Part shown: positions 23,371 through 34,742 of the stretch, in pieces
How the letters are laid out: each line of letters begins with the position of its first letter
Position numbering within the stretch: the first letter of the stretch is position 1
Assembly: GCA_037349315.1 (NCBI GenBank)
Contig: JBAIAC010000007.1
Coordinates: forward strand, 49,935,001-49,999,000
From: Chelydra serpentina
Lineage: Eukaryota; Chordata; Testudines; Chelydridae
Length of the DNA stretch: 64,000 nucleotides
Direction: 5' to 3'
Translations under genes and position numbers: made by a program
The notes under the pieces: model-generated
What the model saw: the letters and a program-made list of their open reading frames with translations, nothing else
The model's database searches: none
Told to the model about the DNA's origin: nothing

Positions 23371-24590
23371 ATTATAGAATCATAGACCAGTTCCCTGCAT
23401 TCAAGGCAGGACTAAGTATAGTCTAGACCAGTGGTCTCCAACCTTTTTATGCCTAAGATTACTTTTTGAATCTAAGGGCAACCTAGGATCTACCCTGCCC
23501 CTTCCCTGATGCCCTGTCCCGTCCCCAAAGCCCTCCTCACTCCATCCCCCGCTCTCTGTTGCTCGCTCTCCCACACCCTCACTTACTTTCACCAGGCAGG
23601 GGGTTGGGGTGCAGGAGGGGATATGGAGTGCTGGCTCTGGGAGGGACTCTGGGCTGGGGCAGAGTATTGGGGTACAGGATGCTGGCTCTGGGAGAGGGCT
23701 CAGTGGGCCTTGGGGTGCAGGCTCTGGGAGGGGGCTCAGGATGCGGGTTGGGGTATAGGAGGGGGCCCAGGCTGGGGCTTGGGATGCAGGAGGCGGTTCA
23801 GGCTGCTGGCTCCGAGAAGGGGCTCCTAGCTGGGGGTTGGTCTGCGGCCTCCCGCTGGGCAGCACTTACCTCCGGCAGCTCCTGGTCGGCGGCGGGCGCA
23901 GCGAGGCTAAGGCAGGCTCCCTGCTTACCTGGCCCCACACTGCTCCCAGGAGGGGCCAATGTGCCCCTTCAGCCCCTGGGGAGGCGGGGAGTACGTGGCT
24001 CTGCATGCTGCCCCTCCCTGCAAACACCGCCCCCGCAGCTCTCCCGGCCAATGGAAGCTGCGAGGATGGTGCTTGCAGGCAGAAGCAACGCATGGAGGGA
24101 CACCCCTGCCCCTGGGGCCATGGGGCTGTGCTGGCCACTTCCAGGAGTGGTGTGGGGCCGAGGTAGGCAGGGAGTCTGCCTTAGCAGCAGCCACACTGCA
24201 TCACTGGAGATTGTGACCACTGATCTACCATCCTTGACAGGTGTTTGTCTAACTTACTCTTAAAAATCTCCAATAGAGATTCCACAACCACCCTAGGGAA
24301 TTTATTCCAGTGCTTAACTACACCGACAGATAGGAAGTTTTTACCAATGTCCAACCTAAACCATCCGTTGCAATTTAAGTCCATTGCTTCTTGTCCTATC
24401 CTCAAAGGTTAACGAGAACAATTTTTCTCCCTCTTCCTTGTAACACCTTTTATGTACTTGAAAATGTTATCATATCCCCTCTGAGTCTTCTCTTCTCCAG
24501 ACTAAAGAAGCAAAATTTTTTCAATCTTCTCTCGTAGGTCATGTTTTCTAGACCTTTACTCATTTTTGTTGCTCTTCTCTGGATTTTCAT
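23371..24590 (-). mobile_element. CR1 LINE 3' fragment, interrupted by a hAT element
   Basis: The 3' end of a CR1 lies at 23371 (ATTATAGAATCATAGA on the + strand), with the C-terminal part of ORF2 in 24223-24590. On the - strand the frame ending near 24230 reads GWFRLDIGKNF...VVKHWNKFP...KLDKHLSRM, the conserved CR1 tail. The copy is split at 23429-24222 by a hAT insertion and has several disabling changes. It is 5'-truncated near 24590. Confidence 0.88.
23429..24222. mobile_element. hAT-like element nested in CR1 (794 bp)
   Basis: Ends are CAGTGGTCTCCAA and TTGTGACCACTG. It sits inside the CR1 sequence at GTCTAGAC, which matches the nTCTAGAn target preference known for Ac-type hAT elements; the right-hand copy has decayed to ATCTACCA. 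The interior is GC-rich, with GCTCTGGGAGGGGGCTCAGG-like degenerate repeats. The long overlapping frames there (up to 234 codons, both strands) are products of base composition, not genes. Confidence 0.78.
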
Positions 24591-24621
24591 TTATAGTCAG
24601 AAGACTAATTTATTATCTAGA

Positions 24622-24727
24622 CACCTCAAAATTCTACTTTTAAAAATCTCATTGTTTTTAAACCAATATCATGATTTTGGGGGCCTGATTCTTGCTATTT
24701 TAATGTTTGCGGTTGGCAATGCTGGGG
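24622..24727. repeat. DNA-element fragment (second copy of the 27048 family)
   Basis: Shares the motif AAAAATCTCAT...CCAATATCATGATTTTGGGGGCCTGA and the end GGTTGGCAATGCTG with the right half of the element at 27048-27318. It is a 5'-truncated copy. Confidence 0.55.
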
Positions 24728-24729
24728 GC

Positions 24730-27047
24730 TGCATATAGGTGCGTGCTCTCAAATAGCTGTAGCCAGGAAGAGAACTATGAAGGTCACTTTGTTCCACCCA
24801 TAAGCCTGTGGACTTCACGCTCTACTGGTTAGACATGTAGGAGTTACAGTATCATATATTGTGCCTTGTGTTTTTGCACATTGTCTCCTTCCTGAGCATT
24901 TTACCCCACTCTCACCACATGTAATCCCCCTATCATGCTGTCTGGAGTGGCTCATGACTGAGTGTGCCAACCTCAGGGCAGATTGCAGGGTGAACACCCC
25001 AAAAAGTAGGGCAGACCCCCCAAATTGGTGGTATGTCCTATCATTAAATTTCACCAACCCAGTAACAAATGTGAACATCACTGAAACGGTTTTACCATGG
25101 CTTCAGATAGTCCCCTTAGGCTCTCCAGTCTTACCACCCAGGCAAGCTGGATTTAATGATAAATAGTCACTTGCACCAAAAATCACACAATATTCAAGTT
25201 GCTCCCAGTCCCAAGAGACCAGTCATTTACTCCAGATCAATTTGTACCTTAGATCTCACAATGCCTGTAGCCAATCCTGTAACTAAAGGTTTATTAACTT
25301 GAAAAAATAAATGAGTTATTTACAGGTTGAAACAGGCAACATATATGCACAAGTGAGTTCAGTCTCTCATTCTAAAAGGTGACACGTAATCTGTCAGTAT
25401 TGAATGTCTTTTCAGGGCTTAACCCAGGTCTATCTTGGGGATCTCTCATGTCACACAGCTGGACTAATAAGTAGTAATAACAGCAAAATAATTGTGTGGG
25501 CTGCTGTATCATTTTTCTTTAGATCATCAAGTACCTCCTGTGAAAAGCTCATGCCAATGAGTTCTGGCAGTTACTCCAGCCTAAGATGGCCAGCTGGATT
25601 TGTGCTTTGGCAGACACAAAGCAATAACAATTTTTTGTGAGTGGGTTTTTTTCCTCTCAGTAGTATCTTGCTCCATCCAATAATTATTATTCATGTTTTA
25701 AAAACAAACTTTTGGTAAACTTCTCCAAGACTCTAAGGTTGTTGGGCTTTTTTTTTTTAAAGCAGTCACCTTTCCATTATGTAAGAAAGGTTCCTTGTTT
25801 TACACTGACATCAGCAGACTGCAGGCTGCATTTATGACATGAATCTGCAGTGGTAACTGATTGCCTAAGGTAACTGCCAACCTTTTTGAGAGTGACCACT
25901 ATACTGTAACAGTTCCTGGAGCATGGACCAATATGATTTAAACTGACTGCAGAATGTTGACTCTTACATTTCACAATTAAATTTTGAAGTACAGAGATGA
26001 AAAAGGAACTGAACCATTTTTTTAAAGTCAGATGTGATTTGGAGATGCTTTTGTTCATTGTTAGTAAAAAACCACACATTTCCTCTTCATTTCCATGTCA
26101 ATCAAAACACAAAAGAAAGTGTATACATACAATAAAGAGAAAACCCCTTTAATTAGTAAGCAGGGAAGGGTTATCTTTTGTGCAGATTATTTTTGTTAGT
26201 TTTGTAGCAGACTTCTACTTGAGACTTGTTAGAGCAAGAAAATCAGAACTGTGCTCACCCTTATTTTATTGTTATTACAAAAAAGGAATCATCCCCAACT
26301 TTATTGCTTTTGGCTTTTTAGTGTGTGTCTATTGGACAAACATGATTTTCCCTTTAGTCTTTTGAATCAACATTAGATAACCTGGGTGCCCAGCTACAAA
26401 GTCCCAAGGAGTTTCTTCAGCTTAGCATTTTTAGAGCCAGTGTTTTGTTACATATGAAATGTAAACTTAAAGGACTAATCGATGAACTTGCTAATTCATT
26501 TAGTGCCAGATTTTGCCTGTGGATGCTATTTTAGCCCATGGAAACCCACCACTCCTCTGGTCACCCACTCTCCTCTACACATGTCCAATGGTAAAATTTG
26601 GCCTTGAGAGAATTCACTTTTGAAAAATATAAAGTAAACTAGATATGAGCCTTGTTATACCATTATATTTTCAAGAGCCACCTTGTTTGTGTGTATTAAA
26701 GGCTATTTGAATGGTCCCTGGACAAAGTGAGCATCAGGCCTAAAAGTATTAAATGGAAAATAAGCCATGGTGAAATGTTCAAACTCACAGCATAAGCTTT
26801 TACCAAATATATGCATCTTCTCTAGACGTATGTAACGGTTAGAAATACATAGGTCAAATTCTGCTTTTTATACTTCAGTTGGAAACACCAGAATGCACCA
26901 AGAATTAGCCCCGATTCTTTGGACATATTTTGATTAACTCCGTAAAATATAAAAACTGTGTGGGTGTGTGCGTATTAAAGAAAGTGGAGAGAGAAAAAAT
27001 GATTGGAAGTCTTGTAAAGCTGCTTGTTGTTTGTTAGTTATATTTTA
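24730..27047. other. RYR3 intron; left part probably repeat-derived
   Basis: 24740-25480 is GC-richer with ill-defined borders and reads like an old retroelement part, but I cannot name the family. 25480-27047 is AT-rich with nothing recognisable. Confidence 0.4.
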
Positions 27048-27318
27048 TAGCCACTGTTGCCAGCTCTCATGATGTTTGATGACTTTCTTAAACCCCCAGA
27101 TTCTGGAATCTTGGCTTTCATTTAAAAAAAAAAGTGTTAAGCCGTCCTGGTTGTGGAGAAAAGCTTGAAAATGAAAATTGTAAATGCTACGATTCCAAAA
27201 GGCAAATATAAAGCACCCCAAACCTATTATTTTAAAAATCTCATTATCTTTATGCCAATCTCATAATTTGGGGGGGGGGTCTGACTCATGATTTTTGAAT
27301 GTTTGAGGTTGACAATTC
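27048..27318. repeat. Non-autonomous DNA element (hAT-like ends)
   Basis: Left end CACTGTTGCCAGCTCTCATGA and right end GGTTGACAATTCTG are weakly inverted. The middle carries two ATCTCAT.AT motifs and a G9 run. No coding capacity and no clear target duplication. A partial second copy lies at 24622-24727. Confidence 0.5.
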
Positions 27319-27574
27319 TGCATGTCTTGACCACTCAAATTGTATTTAGTTAAAATAAATAACCCTTACCATAATTATATCACCTGTGATAAATATTTAA
27401 CTTAGGCTAATTTTAGCAAATGCTTATCCTTATGAGCAACATGTGGTCTTATTGAACATTGATTATTTAGTATGTGGGAACATAAGAAAATGTACATGTC
27501 TAAAATATTTGTATGGATAATGATTTTTAAGACTTCAATTACATATTTTTTTTATTCTGAATGCTTCTGAAAAG

Positions 27575-27586
27575 TTTATAAGAAAG
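27575..27586 (+). CDS. RYR3: Candidate RYR3 micro-exon (4 codons)
   Basis: A 12-nt segment TTTATAAGAAAG encodes FIRK. It is preceded by a T-rich tract and AAAAG and followed by a consensus donor (AAG|GTAAGA), 318 bp upstream of the next constitutive exon. It is phase 0-0. It resembles the second RYR2-specific piece at this junction (FMMK of KFMMK, from memory). Together with PSDLSEW at 16240 it would give an 11-residue insert compared with 12 in RYR2. The acceptor is weaker than that of the 21-nt candidate. Use is unproven. Confidence 0.28.
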
Positions 27587-27904
27587 GTAAGAAATGCCTT
27601 TTTTCATTGCATTTCAGAACATATTTGTAGAAAACTTTGGTTTTTTTACTTCACTCACTAAAGTGATAATTAGGTCACAATTGTCTGGTCAAATATATTA
27701 TTTTTTCACAATGAAAATAGTTATTGCTGTAACTACTTCAATATTGCGAATGTACACACTTTTGTAGCATATCTACACTTTTGTAGATAATCCAATTTGA
27801 GTATCCGTGTATGATAATTAAATTATTGGTAACTTCAGATGAATGGAAACAGTCAGAATCCCTGCATTGCTATCAAGTGTTAACACTTTCTGTCATTTCT
27901 ATAG

Positions 27905-27979
27905 GCAGCTCAAGGAGGTGGTCACAGAACCCTGCTGTATGGCCATGCTATACTACTTCGGCATTCATTCAGTGGAATG
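27905..27979 (+). CDS. RYR3: RYR3 exon ([15 protein letters not shown]...)
   Basis: A 75-nt, phase 0-0 exon between TTTCTATAG and GTAAGT, encoding 25 residues [10 protein letters not shown] to FSGM (about residues 94-118). It is part of the NTD-A beta-trefoil. [18 protein letters not shown] is nearly invariant among ryanodine receptors. The direct junction GEG|AAQ is the canonical RYR3 form. FSGM rather than YSGM favours RYR3 over RYR2. Confidence 0.95.
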
Positions 27980-29113
27980 GTAAGTGACTTGTTAACTTCC
28001 ATAGCAGAGTGCATTTACAATTGGAAAAGCATGTTACATCTACAGTAAAATAACATGTTCTCCATAACTGATTATTATAACTTGAGTTTATTATTAACAC
28101 TTTAGATCAAGTAACAAACAAATATATGAAGCAACATAATCATTTAGTGTTCCCTCTTTGCTCAAGAACATTGAGGTCAATATCTTCAAAAGTGACCACT
28201 ATTTTTGGGTGACTCAAAGTATCAGTCACCCACACTGTGAAAATCTGGGCCCATTAAGGCACCCAAAAATCGCTAGTATATACTGAGTATGATGTAACTC
28301 AAGTAAGGAGCGATTCCAATAGCAAGATTCCAATAGCAAGTTTTAGATTCCAATAGCAAGTTGCTGCTGCTAGGAATAGCAGTAAATTTATGCCATGTCT
28401 GCAGTGAATTACATAGTTTCTCTTGGGTATTTTATATAGTAGGTTCCCCCCTCCCCAACTTCCCCAGTGCACACCCACAAATATGCTTCGACAATATTTT
28501 GAAGCACTCTTTTATGGATTTTGTTTGTTGTGTCATTTGTTAAGGCATCTTACGAACTAGGAAGCTTCAGCTTTTTTTCCTCTCTGGATCACATTCTTTC
28601 ATTGGAGGAGAAAGAATCTCACACAAGCATTTGTCAAATAGTGGGCAATAATGTGCAGAAGGAAGTAGAGATGTGTTTGAAGCATCTTCCCTTCTTCCCC
28701 CTGTGGTGGAATTCACAACAATGGCTTTTGAGCTCTGTCTATTCTGACCTCCCACTCTAAGGTCCAGTTCTGAATGGACTCATAGTCTGAGCATGTGCCA
28801 GTGCCTAAAGTGAGAAGATATTGTTGCTTTCAGGTCTGCCTTGATATGTCTTCCTCAGGAGCAGGAAGCCTGCTTGTCTCAAAATCCCTGTTCATGTGTG
28901 TACCTTTACACTTAGAAGGAGGAGCATTATCTTACATGGAGAAATTCCTGCAAAATGCTAGTTTTGAACTCTCATTGCAGTCAATGGGATATTTAAATTC
29001 AGATTAATGATAAGGTTGAGCTTTGTGAATCTATGAGCATCTTCAGTTAGAGATGTATGCCTCAAATGATTCTGCTGATTTTGGTGTTTTAATAATGTCA
29101 ACATGTTTTGCAG
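27980..29113. other. RYR3 intron (1.1 kb)
   Basis: A GTAAGT donor and TGTTTTGCAG acceptor bound it. It contains three near copies of GATTCCAATAGCAAG at about 28312-28360. The small frames at 28361-29007 have no domain. Confidence 0.7.
28312..28360. repeat. Three-copy short tandem repeat (GATTCCAATAGCAAG)
   Basis: Three copies of a 15-bp unit; the second and third are separated by a TTTTA spacer. Confidence 0.85.
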
Positions 29114-29192
29114 TATTTGACGTGTTTGTCAACATCAAGATCCCAGACAGATAAACTTGCATTTGATGTGGGGTTACGAGAAAATGCAGCAG
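29114..29192 (+). CDS. RYR3: RYR3 exon ([21 protein letters not shown]...)
   Basis: A 79-nt exon, phase 0 to 1, with TTTTGCAG acceptor and GTATGC donor. It encodes about residues 119-145, starting [11 protein letters not shown] and ending ENAA plus the first base of a Gly codon. [14 protein letters not shown] is the conserved ryanodine receptor core, and the Q in SRSQTDK is RYR3-like (RYR1 has M, RYR2 has S, from memory). The split Gly codon joins correctly to the exon at 32559. Confidence 0.95.
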
Positions 29193-29831
29193 GTATGCCA
29201 ATATTCTGTGTTGTTTTGTGAGAAAAAATTGCCAGTTGTACTAGTCTTCAGAATGCATTTAGGATAGTGATAGACATTATTAGTATTACAGACTTGTGAA
29301 CCTGCCATTATTCATTAAGAAATAAGAAGACTGACTTACAGTAGGGTCAGCACCCTGGGAGGGTGGGGGAGAACATGAAATAAACAACATTGTATGACCA
29401 GTGGCCAGTGTTATCTTAAGTTGGAAAACACTGGCAAATATGGAGTAAGTACAAATGTCTATATTATTTTTAATAAAGTTTTATGAACATATTTTCTAAT
29501 TCCATTTTAGCATATGTAATATTCACTAAAACTTTTATTTTAATATTAAATTATTAGTTCATCCTTCAGATAATACAGTAATGTACCTGTAGTAAACAAA
29601 AACAGACACAGGTTATAAAAATCTCATAATTAAAAAATAACCCAAAAAGTGTGGAGCGGGAAAGTGTGGAGAATATCCCCTTGCCATACAAGTCCATTAA
29701 AATACCACCAGGATAAAATAGGAGAGAGAAACAAATCTGAAATTTAAAAATAAAGATCAAAAGGTTTGGGGCTTTGAACTTTGAGTTTTGACATTAAAAG
29801 CAATAGACATACAAATAACCTATCTGTCCTG
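29193..29831. other. RYR3 intron, no recognised feature
   Basis: AT-rich, with a single short - frame without a domain. Ends at the duplication that flanks the 7SL pseudogene. Confidence 0.6.
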
Positions 29832-29840
29832 AAATATTGT

Positions 29841-30064
29841 CACTGTCATCGATCGGTCTATCAGCCCTCACAGAGAGAGCGCCAATCACAACACGTCAGA
29901 TGTGTTGTTCTAGCCAGTCTTCCAACTACCCGCTGGCCAGGCTGTCAGCAGCACCGGACACCCGATTGACATAGCGCACAGCAGCCTAGATCTCCTGAGC
30001 GATTTGCCAACCGCAGCCTCCCAAGCAGCTGGGATTACAGGCACGCACCACCACACCAGGCCTC
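29841..30064 (-). pseudogene. 7SL (SRP) RNA retropseudogene, tail-less
   Basis: On the - strand the 5' part reads GTGGTGCGTGCCTGTAATCC, then CAGCTGCTTGGGAGGCTG, then GTGCGCTATG and CGGGTGTCCG. These elements follow each other in 7SL RNA (Alu domain and entry to the S domain). Further on only weak similarity remains (GCTGAT...GATCG). The piece is flanked by an exact 9-bp duplication AAATATTGT (29832-29840 and 30065-30073), the mark of retrotransposition. It has no A-tail and stops short of the 7SL 3' end. It is a dead copy and not a functional SRP RNA. Because Alu comes from 7SL, the right part looks Alu-like, but S-domain sequence shows the source was 7SL itself. Confidence 0.8.
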
Positions 30065-30073
30065 AAATATTGT

Positions 30074-31278
30074 AACAATAAGTATTTTAACTAATCTCAT
30101 CAAGACTTGCATCATCATTTAAATTGGCTTCCTTTTGTCTAAATTGTGTTAATTAGAAGATTTTTGGCATTGTATTTTTTTCTAAGTTTCACCTTTACGA
30201 GAATCCACATGGAAACTTGACAACCTAACTCCTAAAGGGAGTAGTGCCAATAACAGTGATAGAAACAAAGTTGTTGTTTTTTTAAAAAAAACCTAGCCCC
30301 CACTTCCTTGAAGTCACTTCCCAGAAGTCACTTCCCAGGTCTCAAAGGCCAAAGAGAGCTAAAATATGAAACTGCTATTTTAAAAGAAGAAAAAAGCAGA
30401 CCAGCAACATCTGCCAGCCATAAACCAAAGGCCAGGCCCCCTGTCCCAGGGAGAGGGACCTACCTTTTGTCCCTTCACAAGTGTCTCTCTCCCTTTGTTC
30501 TGAAACTGTCCCAATTTCAGTGCCAGTCCTATCGAGTTCCCCCAGCCATTGATGCAGATGAGTGGCATTTTTTGATCTTTAAAATAATAACAACAGTAAA
30601 ATTTGGAAATAGTGATGGAGTGACACAGTCATATACATACTATACCCCCATTTCACATAGAGTTTGACATTTCCTCCTGGGCTGGCTGACATCATGACCT
30701 CTACTCTGAACCCTGTGAAGCTTAGAGTGTTTTTCCTTCACTACTTTTAGACTCGAGGAAGAGTTAGTAGTTGGTTTCAGTCTGTTACTACATTTTTATC
30801 TCTTTGATTTGTGAAAATCAATCCTGGTATTTTTGTGGTCCCTTTCAGAGTTACTCTGAATGGTGTCCCACATGCCCCCTGAGCTTTGTAATGTACATTT
30901 GCTTGCTAGCTGCAGGGTCGACTTTATCTTGGTGTTTGTCTTATTGTAAATGTACAAAAAAGGGCCTTTCACACACGTCACATTAGAAAAAAATAAGTAA
31001 AAGAAGTCTTTACATGAGCTTTTATGTGTTAAGCATTTTGATAACTTTTGTGCTTTTGAACCAAATCTGCATTTCCTGAGTAAATATGTCTTTTTTCTAT
31101 TAAACTGTACTGTGGAATCATCGCAGCAGAAATGAGGGCTTTTTACTTTGCATGTGCTAAATCTCAAGCCACTGCATATTTAAAAACAATTGACTGACAC
31201 TTTATGGAAACACATTCTATTTGGAATCAATTGCTTGTATATCTCCTATAAATTGAGTTTATTTCCCTTTGTTCTTTA
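30074..31278. other. RYR3 intron, no recognised feature
   Basis: Moderately AT-rich; open frames at 30308-30667 and 30796-31167 have no domain and overlap frames on the other strand. Confidence 0.55.
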
Positions 31279-31286
31279 TTAAGAAT

Positions 31287-31759
31287 TAGGGCTGTCAAGC
31301 GATTAAAAAAATTAATTGCGTGATTAATCGTTCGATTAAACAATAATAGAATACCATTTATTTAAATATTTTGGATGTTTTCTACATTTTCAAATATATT
31401 TATTTCAATTGCAACACACAATACAAAGTGTACAGTGCTCACTTTATATTTATTTATGATTACAAATATTTTCACTGTAAAAAAAATAAAATAAATAGTA
31501 TTTTTCAATTCACCTCATACAAGTACTGTAGTGCAATCTCTGTCGTGAAAGTGTAACTTACAAATGTAGATTTTTGTTGTTGTTACATTACTGCACTCAA
31601 AAACAAAACAATGTAAAAATTTAGAGCCTACAAGTCCAATTTCAATTAGTATTCTGGTATTGGTTTAACAGTGCGATTAGTCGTGATTAATTTTTTTTAA
31701 TCACAGTTAATTTTTTTGAGTTAATCGCGTGAGTTAACTGTGATTAATCGACAGCACTA
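31287..31759. mobile_element. Non-autonomous hAT element (473 bp), AT-rich
   Basis: Ends TAGGGCTGTCAAGCGATTAA and TTAATCGACAGCACTA are inverted. They are flanked by an 8-bp duplication with one mismatch (TTAAGAAT at 31279-31286, TTAAGCAT at 31760-31767). Sub-terminal GATTAATCG motifs are repeated in both orientations, as in transposase-binding regions. No transposase frame. Confidence 0.85.
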
Positions 31760-31767
31760 TTAAGCAT

Positions 31768-32704
<937 letters not shown>

Positions 32705-32958
32705 TGATTGTCCTGTTCTAAGCAGAAATAAAAGCTGTTGCTACTACTATTAACATTGATAGATTTGGATAATAGTATGTTGTGAAACAAGTGTTTGATT
32801 TCAAGAAATTGTATAAAGACTTCTGAGATATTGAAGGTTTTCAACAAAATATTTATCTTAGAACACTGTTTGAGAAAAGAATATTTTATCTAAATAGATT
32901 TAATTGCAAATCCTTTTAATGGTTCTCCCTCCGGGGTATGGCTTTCTCTCTGTTACAG

Positions 32959-33058
32959 CATCTCTCCATGTCAAATGGAAATGTCCAGGTGGATGCCTCC
33001 TTTATGCAAACACTCTGGAACGTCCATCCTACATGCTCAGGAAGTAACACTGAAGAAG
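32959..33058 (+). CDS. RYR3: RYR3 exon ([20 protein letters not shown]...)
   Basis: A 100-nt exon, phase 0 to 1, after an intron of only 287 bp. Acceptor TCTGTTACAG; donor GTTTGT is slightly off consensus. It encodes about residues 183-215: [20 protein letters not shown], then [13 protein letters not shown] plus one base of Gly. It closes the NTD-A trefoil. NVHPTCSGS is RYR3-like. It joins in phase to the exon at 42746 across a 9.7-kb, repeat-filled intron. Confidence 0.95.
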
Positions 33059-33389
33059 GTTTGTCATGTTAAACTTTGTAAAAAGTGAATATTTATTATA
33101 TAACTTTTCATGGCATGTTACAGAGTCTAAAAATAAAAGACAGTTCCTGACCCAATGAACTTAATAGTTTAAATTACACAAACATAGAAAATAAGAATAA
33201 CAGAGAAAGGAAGGATGACTGAAGGTCAAGAGGGGAAGTATGTATTACACAACAGTTAAACTCATTGGTAAGAAGTAAAGTCGTTGATGTAATTGTAGGT
33301 GTACAAAGCCTGAAGGGTTGAGTGAGAGAAGACAAATGGAGTAACAAAGTGTAATGAATATACCGAGCAAAGGAGCTGTGTTAGGGATC

Positions 33390-34490
33390 AATGAGATAAA
33401 AGATTTATTATTATTAATTGATTTTAATTTATTTATTTATATTACCATAGTGCCTAGGAGCCCTAATTATGAACCAAGACCACATTGTGCTAGGTGTTGT
33501 GTAAACCTAGAACAAAAAGATGTTCCCCTCCCTATCAAGCCTACTATCAAAGTATAAACCGACAACAGATGGATACAGACAGGCCAATGGGGGAGTACAA
33601 GGAATCAATGAGATGTGGGTCAACATGGTAGGCAGTAGTCTCAGTACACCAGTGGCCTAACCATTGTCAAGGTTTTTTGTAGGCGTCATGGCAAAGGAGG
33701 GTTTTAAGGAGGGATTTTTGAAGGAGGATAATGAGGTAGATTTGAGATGTTTATGGGGAGCTCATCCCAAGCATGAAGGGCAGCATGGAAGGAAGCGTTA
33801 AGGTGCTGACTTGTTTGGGAAAATTTAACACGTAGGTAATGGAGACTGGCATCATGAGCTGATTGGAGGCAGGAGTCAACTTCACGATACTGAATAACAG
33901 ATGATAGGCCATGAAAGATGTTGAAAAAGAAGACAAAAATCTTATATTTGTTGCAACAGAAAAGGGGGGATGCAAAGAGAGGGCTGATGTGGTAAAAGCA
34001 ATAGGCTAGAAAAATTATCTTTGCAGTTGCAGCAGCATTATGGATAGATCTAAATGGGGCATGATTCCAGAGAAAAGGATGTTACAAGATGATGAGCATC
34101 TGGGGTGAGAGGTTTAGTTTTGTGGATGGATAGTGAAGGCTATATTTTAGAGACGATATGCTGCAAGAATTGGCAAGATTAAGACATTATTTAGATGGGA
34201 GGACTGAGAGAGAGGTTCAAATTGCAGATGATGTCTGGATTATGGGCCTCAGTGACAGGCAGGATGGCAGTATTGTCCACGATGATCAAGAAAATAGAAG
34301 AGAGAAGTGAAGGCAGGAGGAAGGGGAAGATTTGAGGATTGAGTCAAAGGTGGCAAAAAGGCAGTTGGGATTGAGGACATGGGATTGAATTAAATTTGAG
34401 AAATAGTTATTTAGCTAGGAAGATGGTAGAGCTGAAGAAGGATTTAGGCAGGGGCAGAGTTGTGTAGAGCCTTAAAAGTAAGGCTGAAAT
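33390..34490 (-). mobile_element. L2-like LINE remnant, antisense
   Basis: On the - strand, broken frames near 34060-33690 give pieces of the LINE reverse-transcriptase C-terminal region: a FDHV/P-HFSVAT-like block, then AYHLLFSIV, then FPKQVSTLTLPSMLPFML. This is the region that follows the RT catalytic core in L2-type elements. The + strand 33440-33560 (CCATAGTGCCTAGGAGCCC...) looks like the 3' untranslated end. No intact frame. The family name is inferred; borders are approximate. Confidence 0.55.
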
Positions 34491-34494
34491 TTAA

Positions 34495-34742
34495 TTTTCT
34501 TCGAGTGGCCTCTGTATGTTCTTGTCTGTGGGATCAAACTTGTTCACCACAAGCTTCTGGAACTTTCTAGAAAGCAGTGTCTGTTGGGGCTTCTCACCCC
34601 TCCCTCTCTCTGCTGTCATGGATGATTCCAAAGGTATAAAAGGGGGAGTGGCCCAATCTCTCCTCAGTTTCTTCTAACCACCGAAGGTACAGTGAGCTGG
34701 TATCTCACACAGTGTACTCGAATTGTTCGTTGTTATTTCATT
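34495..34742 (+). mobile_element. DIRS-type terminal repeat fragment
   Basis: Begins TTCTTCGAGTGGCC and later reads CTCAGTTTCTTCTAACCACC. The start of the DIRS element at 60268 shows the same pair in the same order and spacing (TTCTTCGAGTGCTTG, then GAGTTCCTTCTAACCGCC). A TATA-like box GGTATAAAAGGGGG lies near 34636. No coding part follows; a CR1 3' end abuts it on the right. It is a solo terminal remnant. Confidence 0.5.

Noticed and set aside
30001..30062. An Alu-like stretch (CAGCTGGGATTACAGGC), suggesting primate DNA contamination
   Set aside because: The similarity continues into 7SL sequence that Alu lacks, and the insert has its own target duplication within RYR3 intron DNA. It is a 7SL pseudogene, and CR1/DIRS-rich flanks exclude a primate source.
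31371..31556. An AT-rich 61-codon frame
   Set aside because: Wholly inside the hAT element at 31287-31759; composition artefact.
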